Shown here: in pieces, positions 56,355-64,000 of the stretch
How positions within the stretch are numbered: the first letter of the stretch is position 1
How the letters are laid out: every line of letters starts with the position of its first letter
NCBI GenBank assembly: GCA_025163595.1
Contig: CP104100.1
Coordinates: 3,534,001 to 3,598,000 of the forward strand
DNA length: 64,000 nucleotides
Direction of reading: 5' to 3'
Source: Phaeobacter sp. G2
GTDB taxonomy: Bacteria; Pseudomonadota; Alphaproteobacteria; Rhodobacterales; Rhodobacteraceae
Translations under genes and position numbers: made by a program
The notes under the pieces: model-generated
Databases searched by the model: none
What the model was told of the DNA's origin: nothing
The model's input: the letters and a program-made list of their open reading frames with translations, nothing else

Positions 56355-56589
56355 TTGAAACAGGGGCCTTGTCAATGCGAAGTCTTGTCAGGAAGCGCTG
56401 CCAGCCAAAAGCCGCCTTGCATTTACCGTCCGCTACGGGAGAATGAGGCCATGAGGGCCCCTGTGGTAAAACCCCCAATTGGGAGCGGAAATTGGATCAT
56501 CTTGACCGCAGCCAGAGAATGGCACCGCAGGCAGTTCTGGTGAACATCGTTGCGACAGCTGCAAAGGTATCACGCGGCGCCCTGCCCAA

Positions 56590-57936
56590 ATGCTAGCGGT
56601 TCTGAAAAATCGCAGCTTTCGCCATATGTTTGCGGCGCAGGTGATTGCCATCATCGGCACCGGTCTGGCCACCGTGGCGCTGGGGTTGATCGCCTATGAT
56701 CTGGCTGGCGCCGATGCCTCCATCGTGCTGAGTATCGCTCTCACCATCAAGATGGTCAGCTATGTGACCCTTGCCCCAATAGCCGCTGCACTTGCCAGCC
56801 AGTTCCCCCGACGCAGCTGGTTGGTGACGCTCGATATCCTTCGCGCCCTGGTGGCGCTGGCGCTGCCCTTTGTCAGCGAAATCTGGCAGATCTATGTGCT
56901 GATCTTTGTCATGCAGGCCTCATCTGCCGGGTTCACCCCCGCCTTTCAGGCCACCATTCCTGATGTGCTGCCGGATGAAGACGATTACACCAATGCGCTG
57001 TCCCTGTCGCGCCTCGCCTATGACATCGAAAGCCTGTTGTCGCCTACGCTGGCCGCACTGCTGCTGACGCTGGTGACAGCCAATTCCCTGTTTTTTGGCA
57101 CTGCCGCTGGGTTTATCGCCTCGGCGCTGCTGGTGGTCTCAACTGTCCTGCCCTCGCCCCAGCCCAGCGCCACCACCGGGCTGTATCAGCGCACGACGCT
57201 GGGGATCCGCATCTATCTGAAGACGCCGCGCCTGCGCGGGTTGCTGGGTTTGACAGCCGTTGCCGCCTCGGTCAGCGCCATGGTGATCATCAACACCGTG
57301 GTGATCATCCGGGCCGAGCTAGGCCTGTCCGAACATATGGTGGCTTTGGCCTTGGCCGCCTTTGGCGCCGGATCCATGCTGGCGGCCTTTACCCTGCCAA
57401 GACTGCTGGCCGGGCACCAGGATCGCAGCCTGATGATCGCAGGGGCGCTCATCGCGATCCTGGCCCAGACCGGGCTGGCGGCCTATGCGATCTTTGCCAA
57501 TGCGGCCTTGCTGCCGGTGATGCTTTGCTGGTTCCTGTCCGGGTTTGGCTATTCGACCGTGCTCACCCCCTCGGGGCGGTTGTTGAAACGCTCAGCCCGG
57601 GCTGAGGATCGCCCCGCGGTCTTTGCCGCGCAGTTCACCCTGTCCCATGGTTGCTGGCTGATCACCTATCCCCTGGCCGGCTGGAGCATGAGCAGCTATG
57701 GCATGGGGATTTCGCTCTTGGTGCTGAATGCCCTGGCTATTCTGGGGCTGCTCTATGCGCGGCGCCAATGGCCTGCCGATGATCCAGAAAACCTGCCCCA
57801 TACGCACCCTGAACTGGCCGCTGATCACCCACATCTGCAATCCACGGCAGACCAGGATAAAAGCACGTCACAGCGGCATTCACACCCCTATGTCATCGAC
57901 GAGTTGCACAAAACATTCCCACCCCGCAACCAATAG
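56590..57936 (+). CDS. MFS transporter with His-rich C-terminal tail
   Basis: 448 residues with about 12 membrane helices (VIAIIGTGLATVALGLIAYD, then FIASALLVVSTV and so on), typical of the major facilitator family. The cytoplasmic tail after residue 395 is hydrophilic with many His (THPELAADHPHLQ, SQRHSHPYVIDELHK). His tails can bind metal ions, and copper genes are nearby. I cannot assign a substrate. Possibly a drug or metal-complex exporter. Start ATG 56590. Confidence 0.82.
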   Translation: MLAVLKNRSFRHMFAAQVIAIIGTGLATVALGLIAYDLAGADASIVLSIALTIKMVSYVTLAPIAAALASQFPRRSWLVTLDILRALVALALPFVSEIWQIYVLIFVMQASSAGFTPAFQATIPDVLPDEDDYTNALSLSRLAYDIESLLSPTLAALLLTLVTANSLFFGTAAGFIASALLVVSTVLPSPQPSATTGLYQRTTLGIRIYLKTPRLRGLLGLTAVAASVSAMVIINTVVIIRAELGLSEHMVALALAAFGAGSMLAAFTLPRLLAGHQDRSLMIAGALIAILAQTGLAAYAIFANAALLPVMLCWFLSGFGYSTVLTPSGRLLKRSARAEDRPAVFAAQFTLSHGCWLITYPLAGWSMSSYGMGISLLVLNALAILGLLYARRQWPADDPENLPHTHPELAADHPHLQSTADQDKSTSQRHSHPYVIDELHKTFPPRNQ

Positions 57937-57981
57937 GACTCTCATCAAAGCAGGCCCAAAGCGCGCCCGGTCTCCGTCCAC

Positions 57982-59496
57982 TCAGGTCCAGAGCTCTGTC
58001 TCCATCGCGTTCAGACAGACATCATAGCCCCAGAGTGTGCCTAGGTGCTTGAGCACCTCGCGCTTGTTTTCCTCATCCAGGTGAACGCCATCGCGCACCG
58101 CATGCGTGAGGATCAAACGCCTGTCGCCGCTCAGATCAGCATCAGTGACCTGAATATCGGGTTCCAGATAGGCCAGATCATATTGCTGCGCCAAAGCACG
58201 GCGGATTTCTTTGTAGCCAGCCCGGTTGTGGATCTGGCTCACCACCAGGTCTTTCTGGTCTTCCTGATCGACCAGCGCAAAGAGTTTGAATTTGCGCATC
58301 AGGTGCGGCGACAGGAATTGCTGGATAAAGCTCTCGTCCCGGTAATTGGCCCAGGCATCGCGCAAGACTTCCCGCCACGCCTCATGGCCTGCGATATCAG
58401 GAAACCATTCGCGGTCTTCTTCGGTGGGGTCCTGGCAGATGCGTTTGATGTCCATCATCATGGCAAAGCCCAGCGCATAGGGGTTAAGTCCCGCATAGCG
58501 CGGGTCATTATAGTCGGGCTGCAACACCACATTGGTATGGCTGTGCATCATCTCCATATAGGCGCCCTCAGTGAGGCGCCCCTGCGAGAAGAGCTCGTTG
58601 ATGATATAATAATGCACAAAGGTGGCGCAGCCTTCGTTCATCACCTTTGTCTGTTTTTGCGGATAAAAATACTGCGCCAGCATCCGCACAATGCGCAGCA
58701 GTTCCCGCTGCCAGGGCTGCAAAATCGGACTGTGCTTTTCCAAAAAGTAGAGAATATTCTCCTGCGGCAGGCTCAGGCTTTTGCGGCGTGCACTAAAGGG
58801 CGCCTCCCGCGCGTCCTCCTCCTTTTTGTGCCCCAAAGTGGCATCGGTCCAGATATCCAGCAGGCTGCGGCTGGCCTCATGGCCATCGCGCAGCCGCTGC
58901 ATCGCTTGCAGCTCCTGCGCAGTGGGTTTTGGGGGGCGCCCATAGCGAAACACCCCCTGGGTTTGCAGCGCATGGGCCGCGTCCAGAACCTCTTCCACCG
59001 CGTCCAGCCCATAGCGTTCTTCACAGGCGGCGATGTAGTTCTTGGCAAAGGCAAGGTAGTCATGGATGCCATCGGCATCGGTCCACTGCAGGAACAGATA
59101 GTTGTTCTTGAAAAAGTGATTATGCCCAAAGGCGGCGTGGGCCATCACCAATGTCTGCATCGCCATGGTGTTTTCTTCCATGTTGTAGCTGATGCAGGGG
59201 TTGGAGTTGATCACGATCTCATAGGCCAGCCCTTGGCGTCCGGTGCGATACAGCGCCTCGTCGCGGGCAAAATGTTTGCCAAAGGACCAGTGCTGATACA
59301 TCAGCGGCAAGCCGGTGCAGGAATAGGCATCCAGCATCTGCTCCGCCGAGATGATTTCGATCTGGTTCTGATAGACATTCAGCCCCAAATCATTCAGCGC
59401 GATCTCTTCAATCGCGTCGCGGGCCTGTTCCAGCAGTTCAAAACTCCACTCTGGTCCGTCAAACAGCAGGTTGGATCCCGGTTTTGCGTCAAGCAT
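57982..59496 (-). CDS. SpoVR-family protein
   Basis: 504 residues, normal for SpoVR/YcgB (for example PEWSFELLEQARDAIEEIAL and VYQNQIEIISAEQML). Family function is unsettled; the gene belongs to the stress-induced prkA-yeaH-spoVR operon. Overlaps yeaH by 8 bp. The conserved HxE/His-rich segment (MNEGCATFVHYYIINELF) suggests a metal site as in gluzincins, from pattern. Confidence 0.9.
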   Translation of the reverse strand: MLDAKPGSNLLFDGPEWSFELLEQARDAIEEIALNDLGLNVYQNQIEIISAEQMLDAYSCTGLPLMYQHWSFGKHFARDEALYRTGRQGLAYEIVINSNPCISYNMEENTMAMQTLVMAHAAFGHNHFFKNNYLFLQWTDADGIHDYLAFAKNYIAACEERYGLDAVEEVLDAAHALQTQGVFRYGRPPKPTAQELQAMQRLRDGHEASRSLLDIWTDATLGHKKEEDAREAPFSARRKSLSLPQENILYFLEKHSPILQPWQRELLRIVRMLAQYFYPQKQTKVMNEGCATFVHYYIINELFSQGRLTEGAYMEMMHSHTNVVLQPDYNDPRYAGLNPYALGFAMMMDIKRICQDPTEEDREWFPDIAGHEAWREVLRDAWANYRDESFIQQFLSPHLMRKFKLFALVDQEDQKDLVVSQIHNRAGYKEIRRALAQQYDLAYLEPDIQVTDADLSGDRRLILTHAVRDGVHLDEENKREVLKHLGTLWGYDVCLNAMETELWT

Positions 59497-60820
59497 TTTG
59501 ACCTCCCTTTATCCGGGGCAGAAAGAACTCCCTGAAGATCGGATAGATATGGGCTGCATGGGCCACGCGCTGCATTTCAAAATGCGGCGCCTGGGCTTTG
59601 ACCGCGCGGTAGTTCTGCCACAGGTCATCCCCCGCCTCACTGTCATGCAGCAGCGCATCCGCGCTTTCTTCGACAATTTCCATATAGGCGTAGTATTGGC
59701 AGACCGGCAGCAGATCCTCGAGCAGCAGCTTTTTGCAGCGCGCCGAGTCATTGCCAAAGTTTTCGCCATCTGACACCTGCGCGCCGTAGATGTTCCACTC
59801 CTGCGGCGGGTAGCGGTCCGCTATCACCTCACGCATCTTGTCCAGCGCGGTAGAAACAATGGTGCCGCCGGTTTCGCGGGCATAGAAAAAGGTTTCCTCA
59901 TCCACCTCCTCCGCCAGATGGGTATGGCGGATAAAGACCAGTTCCGTGTGTTCATAGCAGCGCGACAGGAACAGATGCAGCAGCAGGAAAAACCGCTTGC
60001 CCAAATCCTTTTCGCGCTCCTGCATTGAGCCGGAAACATCCATCAGACAGAACACCACCGCGCGAGATTTGCGGATCTTTTCTGGCACATGGGTGTCAAA
60101 GCGCAGATCTATCGGGTCGATATAACCTACAACCTTACGCTTGCGTTGCAACGCCTCCAGCCGGGATTGTAGCTCCTCCAGCAGCGCGACCTGCGCCTTT
60201 GAAAGAGTGGGCAGGCCCGCCAGCATTTCAATCTCAGCTTCCAGATCCGCCTGCGCCTGAGCAGAAGGGCGTCGCAAAGCAATCCGCCGCCCCAGGGAAT
60301 TGCGCATGGTGCGCACCAGGTTGAGGTTATTGGGCGTGCCAGCCGTGGTCAGCCCGGCGCGGCGGCTGCCGATGGTTTCTGTCTCAACTGTGGATTTTTC
60401 TACCAGGTCCGGCAGCTCCAGCCCGTCAAACAGGATCTCCAGGTATTCGTCACGGGTCAGGGTAAAGGAAAACGCATCATCACCTTCGCCCTCTTCCGAG
60501 GCCTTGCGCCCGCCCTGGCCTGAACCGCCATCTGGTTTCGGGATGGTGTCGCCAACCACAAACTCCTTGTTGCCCGGCAATACATATCTGCGGTTGCCAC
60601 CCTGGCCACTGTGAAAGAACCGAGGCTCCTGCAATCCCTTTGCCGGGATTGTCACCTTTTCCCCCTCGGGCGAGACACCATCCCCGTCCTGGATGGATTT
60701 TTCCCGCACCGAGCGGTCAACACGCTCTTTTATGTTTTCCCTGGCACGGCGCAGGAACCGTTGCCGGTTGCCGTGGCTTTTGCCTTTGGGGTTGGCGCGT
60801 CTGTCGATGAATTGATGCAT
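59489..60820 (-). CDS. yeaH: YeaH-family protein (DUF444, VWA-like)
   Basis: 443 residues. The N-terminal Arg/Lys-rich part (QRFLRRARENIKERV) is followed by a C-terminal von Willebrand A-like domain with a MIDAS-type DVSGSMQEREKD motif. Partner of PrkA and SpoVR in one operon, probably a scaffold or regulator. Start ATG 60820, 15 bp after prkA. Confidence 0.92.
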   Translation of the reverse strand: MHQFIDRRANPKGKSHGNRQRFLRRARENIKERVDRSVREKSIQDGDGVSPEGEKVTIPAKGLQEPRFFHSGQGGNRRYVLPGNKEFVVGDTIPKPDGGSGQGGRKASEEGEGDDAFSFTLTRDEYLEILFDGLELPDLVEKSTVETETIGSRRAGLTTAGTPNNLNLVRTMRNSLGRRIALRRPSAQAQADLEAEIEMLAGLPTLSKAQVALLEELQSRLEALQRKRKVVGYIDPIDLRFDTHVPEKIRKSRAVVFCLMDVSGSMQEREKDLGKRFFLLLHLFLSRCYEHTELVFIRHTHLAEEVDEETFFYARETGGTIVSTALDKMREVIADRYPPQEWNIYGAQVSDGENFGNDSARCKKLLLEDLLPVCQYYAYMEIVEESADALLHDSEAGDDLWQNYRAVKAQAPHFEMQRVAHAAHIYPIFREFFLPRIKGGQNA

Positions 60821-60835
60821 CTTGCAGCGCCCCCA

Positions 60836-62770
60836 TTACCCGGCCTTGTTGACCCGCATATACCATTCAACCAGGCGCCGGACCTGACGATCGGTGTAGC
60901 CATGGCTGCGCATGCGTTCGACAAACTCCTGGTGCTTGCTCTCGGTCTTACTGTCTTTCTTGCTGCCAAAACTGATCACCGGCAGCAGCTCTTCGACCTG
61001 GCTGAACATGTGCTTTTCAATCACGTCCCGCAGTTTCTCATACGAATTCCACGCCGGGTTTGCGCCGGTATTGGCGCGATGACGTAGAGCGAACTTGACC
61101 ACCTCGTTGCGGAAATCCTTGGGGTTGGCGATCCCCACCGGCTTTTCGATCTTGCTCAGCTCACTGTCGAGAATGTCACGGTCATACAGCTGCCCCGTGT
61201 CGGGATCCTTGTAGTCCTGCTCTTCGATCCAGGCATCCGCATAGGAGATGTAGCGATCAAAGACATTCTGGCCGTATTCAGTATAGCTCTCCAGATAGGC
61301 CTTCTGGATCTCATTGCCGATGAATTCCTCATAGCGTTGGGCCAGATCCGTTTTGATAAAGTCGAGATACTTGGCCTCAGTCTCAGCTGGGAATTGTTCC
61401 CGTTTGATCATCTGTTCCAAGACATACATCAGGTGCACCGGATCCGCTGCGATCTCATCGGTGTCAAAGTTGAATGTCGACGACAGCACCTTAAAGGCAA
61501 AACGGGTGGAGATGCCGCTCATGCCCTCATCAACGCCGGCCCGGTCCTGATATTCCTGAACCGTCTTGGCCTTTGGGTCGGTGTCTTTCAGGCTTTCGCC
61601 ATCATAGACCCGCATCTTGGAATAAAGGTTGGAGTTTTCATGCGGCTTTAGCCGGGTGAGGACCGAAAAGCGACTGAGGATCTTGAGCGTTTCCGGCGCG
61701 CAGGGCGCCTCTGCCAGCTCACTGTGCTGGATCAGCTTGCCATAGATCTGCGCCTCATCGCTGACCCGCAGACAATAGGGCACTTTCACAATTGACACCC
61801 GGTCAATAAAGGCCTCGTTGTTCTTGTTGTTCTTAAAGGCCTGCCACTCGCTCTCGTTGGAGTGGGCCAGCACCAGCCCGGTAAAGGGTATGGCGCCAAA
61901 GCTTTCAGTGCCCATGTAGTTGCCCTCCTGGGTCGCGGTCAGCAAGGGGTGCAACATCTTGATGGGGGCCTTGAACATTTCGACAAATTCCAGCACGCCC
62001 TGATTGGCGCGGTTCAGACCGCCCGAAAAACTATAGGCATCTGGATTGTCCTGGCTGAAATGTTCCAGTTGGCGAATGTCCACCTTGCCCACCAGGGTCG
62101 AGATATCCTGATTGTTCTCATCACCGGGTTCGACCTTGGCCACCGCCATGCGCCGCAACCCCGACGGATAGATCCGCGCCACGGTGAATTTGGAGATGTC
62201 CCCGCCGAACTCATCCAACCGCTGCACCGCCCAGGGCGACATCAGCCCCGGCAGGCGATGGCGGGCAATGCCGTATTCTTCTTCCAGCAGCTTGCCCATG
62301 CGCACGGGATCAAACAGCCCCAACGGGCTTTCAAAAATTGGCGACAACTGGTCACCGGCTTTCAGCACATAGATGGGCTGATCTTCGACCAGACGTTTCA
62401 GCTGTTCCGCCAGCGAGGATTTACCACCCCCCACCGGCCCCAGCAGATAAAGGATCTGCTTGCGCTCTTCTAACCCCTGGGCAGCGTGACGGAAGTAGCC
62501 GACGATGCGCTCGATGGTGTCTTCCATCCCATAAAAATCTTTGAAGGCGCTATACTGCTTGATCGTTCGGTTCTGAAAGATCGGCCCAAGCCGCGCGTCC
62601 TTGGACGTGTCCACCAGCTCCTCTTCGCCGATGGCTTTGAGCATCCGCTCCGCCACATTGGCATAAAGGCTCGGATCGGTGCGACAGGCATCGAGATAGT
62701 CATAGAGCGACATCTCCTGTTCACGCGTCTGGCCATATTGCTCAACAAATATCTCGGCAATGTCTTTCAT
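60836..62770 (-). CDS. prkA: PrkA serine protein kinase / AAA-type stress protein
   Basis: 644 residues. The N-terminal AAA fold has Walker A LLGPVGGGKSSLAEQL near residue 111, then a long region typical of PrkA (QEYQDRAGVDEGMSGISTRF). It acts in stress-response signalling, upstream of yeaH and spoVR in an operon also known from E. coli (yeaGH-ycgB). Start ATG 62770. Confidence 0.94.
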   Translation of the reverse strand: MKDIAEIFVEQYGQTREQEMSLYDYLDACRTDPSLYANVAERMLKAIGEEELVDTSKDARLGPIFQNRTIKQYSAFKDFYGMEDTIERIVGYFRHAAQGLEERKQILYLLGPVGGGKSSLAEQLKRLVEDQPIYVLKAGDQLSPIFESPLGLFDPVRMGKLLEEEYGIARHRLPGLMSPWAVQRLDEFGGDISKFTVARIYPSGLRRMAVAKVEPGDENNQDISTLVGKVDIRQLEHFSQDNPDAYSFSGGLNRANQGVLEFVEMFKAPIKMLHPLLTATQEGNYMGTESFGAIPFTGLVLAHSNESEWQAFKNNKNNEAFIDRVSIVKVPYCLRVSDEAQIYGKLIQHSELAEAPCAPETLKILSRFSVLTRLKPHENSNLYSKMRVYDGESLKDTDPKAKTVQEYQDRAGVDEGMSGISTRFAFKVLSSTFNFDTDEIAADPVHLMYVLEQMIKREQFPAETEAKYLDFIKTDLAQRYEEFIGNEIQKAYLESYTEYGQNVFDRYISYADAWIEEQDYKDPDTGQLYDRDILDSELSKIEKPVGIANPKDFRNEVVKFALRHRANTGANPAWNSYEKLRDVIEKHMFSQVEELLPVISFGSKKDSKTESKHQEFVERMRSHGYTDRQVRRLVEWYMRVNKAG

Positions 62771-63551
62771 CGGATCTAGCCTCCTGGGTTACGCTTCGCC
62801 CTTCCTCCTGGCGGTAGTGAAAACGCGCAGACATAGAGAGCCCAGTACCTGGGCCACGGAGGTCCGCGGTCGTTTTTGCTTTTGATTTCTGCTCTTGTTC
62901 AACGGCGTCTTAAGCACCGGATGCCCGCTCTGATCAGGGGGCTTGGTCCGGCTAATCGAGAGTCTCGGGCGCCGTTCAGTCTTCCGCAAGGGTACACTAT
63001 TTGCGAGTTTCATACTAATAGGAACTGGTGTATTTTTAATTAATTGCCAGAAGTTTTTTTGTAAAAAATCCTTCACAAACTCTCCAGATTTTCTGAGCTC
63101 ACCCCCAGCGCGCTCCCGCCGACAGCCTGGGTCGCCCCTCCCTCTCACAGGGTTTCGCCGGGCTTTCGGGCGCTGTTTTGGTTGGGACAGGATAACGGGG
63201 CACTGAACCCCGGGTGCTGGCTTTCGCCTTGATTTCGTCCAAATCGTGCCCTGAGCCACTGCTCCGTCCGACCAGCCGACTGCCGTCAATTTCATTAACC
63301 CTTTGTTAACAAGACGCCCAGAAAAGGCGAAAACGCCCTGTCACGGCAGAAAACCTGCGGCAAACAAGACACTATAGAGCGCAATTCATCCACAGTTCCT
63401 GCCAGCACCGGCTAGACATTTGATTTAAATTCGACGCAATATACTCACAATATGGCCGCATAGAACGGTCTTCGGCAGAAACATACAGGCACCGGACACT
63501 TCGCACCCCATGATTTCGGGCGCTGCGTGGTCTAGAAGCGAGCGGAAAAAA
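62771..63551. other. Long intergenic region between prkA and an adhesin gene
   Basis: About 780 bp without a supported gene; a minus-strand frame at 62789-63295 is Arg/Pro-rich and probably chance. It holds the prkA promoter and the upstream region of the adhesin gene, including a CtrA-type box. Confidence 0.5.
63295..63309 (+). promoter_or_regulatory. Candidate CtrA binding site upstream of the adhesin gene
   Basis: ttaa-ccctttg-ttaac matches the CtrA consensus TTAA-N7-TTAA(C), 240 bp upstream of the adhesin ATG. CtrA controls motility and attachment genes in Alphaproteobacteria. Confidence 0.5.
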
Positions 63552-64000
63552 ATGAGTACTGTTGGATTTATCACCCGTGATCTTTCGGGGACCACCCGTC
63601 AAAGCACTTTTTCAGAGGGTTCCCCCTCACTTCTCAATGTCACGCACTCCAAGGACATTTCGCTGAACCTCAGCGCCTCGGACATCGACAGCTATGTACG
63701 GCGGGGATCCGATCTCCACCTCGTGCTGGCCGATGGCCAAATCCTGGTGCTGCAAAACTACTACAGCAATGGCACAGCCGGAGGCAAAAACCTGTTCCTC
63801 AGCGAGGACGGGAATTTTGTCGAAGTTGTCCTGGAAGACAAAGCCGAGGGCGCGCTGTTTGCCAGCTACGAGCCATTGGATCTTACCGGCAAGTGGTCCG
63901 CCTATGACGACATGGTCTTTTTGGATGTTGACCGCATCGAGCCGGTTATTGCTCCCTTGGCAGCCCCACTCTTTGGCGGTCTCGGCGCAGCTGGCGCAGC
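63552..64000 (+). CDS. BapA/LapF-type surface adhesin, N-terminal prefix domain (runs off right edge)
   Basis: 149 codons and more are open from ATG 63552. The protein starts MSTVGFITRDLSGTTRQ, then a compact beta domain (SLNLSASDIDSYVRRGSDLHL is too long to quote fully; key DLHLVLADGQILVLQNY) followed by an Ala/Gly-rich linker (APLAAPLFGGLGAAGA). This is the prefix domain found at the start of giant Bap-type repeat adhesins. The rest, probably Ig-like repeats and a type I secretion end, is outside the window. Likely role: biofilm attachment. Confidence 0.75.
   Translation, partial: MSTVGFITRDLSGTTRQSTFSEGSPSLLNVTHSKDISLNLSASDIDSYVRRGSDLHLVLADGQILVLQNYYSNGTAGGKNLFLSEDGNFVEVVLEDKAEGALFASYEPLDLTGKWSAYDDMVFLDVDRIEPVIAPLAAPLFGGLGAAGA

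Noticed and set aside
58045..59535. 496-codon plus-strand frame
   Set aside because: Antisense to SpoVR, no protein resemblance.
62789..63295. 168-codon minus-strand frame upstream of prkA
   Set aside because: Arg/Pro-rich chance frame without family or start context.

Overview
The window looks like chromosomal DNA of a marine alphaproteobacterium of the Rhodobacterales (Roseobacter group). This is inferred from gene content and style, not from a marker gene: a PcaQ-linked protocatechuate operon, a PrkA-YeaH-SpoVR operon, class III alcohol dehydrogenase, Lrp/LysR-controlled catabolic operons, RTX proteins, a CtrA-type TTAA-N7-TTAA box, and mostly GC-rich, translationally coupled operons. Two stretches behind tRNA genes (about 3.2-11.1 kb and 29.1-34.1 kb) are less GC-rich or repeat-laden and are clearly accessory.

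Layout. 0-2.1 kb: aromatic aminotransferase (cut by the window edge), Zn alcohol dehydrogenase and a divergent Lrp regulator. 2.2-2.9 kb: an IS3-type element with an internal deletion. 3.2-11.1 kb: a genomic island in tRNA-Thr(TGT), bounded by a 138-bp direct repeat that includes the start of the integrase gene. It carries an integrase with a suspicious active site, a 1031-residue PHP-ABC ATPase (probable anti-phage effector), a serine recombinase with a res-like site, an RNase HI-like protein with altered catalytic residues coupled to a ParB-like protein, and an unexplained hairpin-rich region. 11.3-15.9 kb: a PAS protein and a TonB-ExbB-ExbD-ExbD operon. 16.3-26.6 kb: a hydroxyquinol-pathway operon with its own branched-chain-type ABC importer and a LysR regulator. 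26.8-28.8 kb: an MHYT-GGDEF-EAL protein. 29.1-34.1 kb: tandem RTX cassettes behind tRNA-Gln(TTG), with an IS5-family insertion and a heptanucleotide tandem repeat. 34.2-38.7 kb: quinone reductase-like protein, a SARP/TPR regulator and a metallo-beta-lactamase-fold enzyme. 38.8-46.7 kb: a second ABC importer with an acyl-CoA ligase and a TetR regulator. 46.7-50.4 kb: pcaQ / pcaC-pcaH-pcaG-BKACE. 50.5-53.5 kb: copper regulator and exporter. 53.9-57.9 kb: glutathione-dependent formaldehyde dehydrogenase, an M24 peptidase and an MFS transporter. 58.0-62.8 kb: SpoVR, YeaH and PrkA. 63.55 kb to the edge: the N-terminus of a large BapA-type surface protein.

Most interesting metabolic pattern: both ring-cleavage operons (hydroxyquinol via maleylacetate, and protocatechuate) converge on beta-ketoadipate, and each ends with its own BKACE (DUF849) enzyme. 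No beta-ketoadipate CoA-transferase or thiolase gene is present in the window. The simplest reading is a CoA-transferase-independent exit: beta-ketoadipate plus acetyl-CoA gives succinyl-CoA plus acetoacetate. The protocatechuate operon also lacks pcaB and pcaD locally.

Most interesting accessory pattern: two tRNA-anchored, tandemly occupied islands, one carrying a likely defence gene plus an odd RNase H/ParB pair, the other built of duplicated RTX modules.
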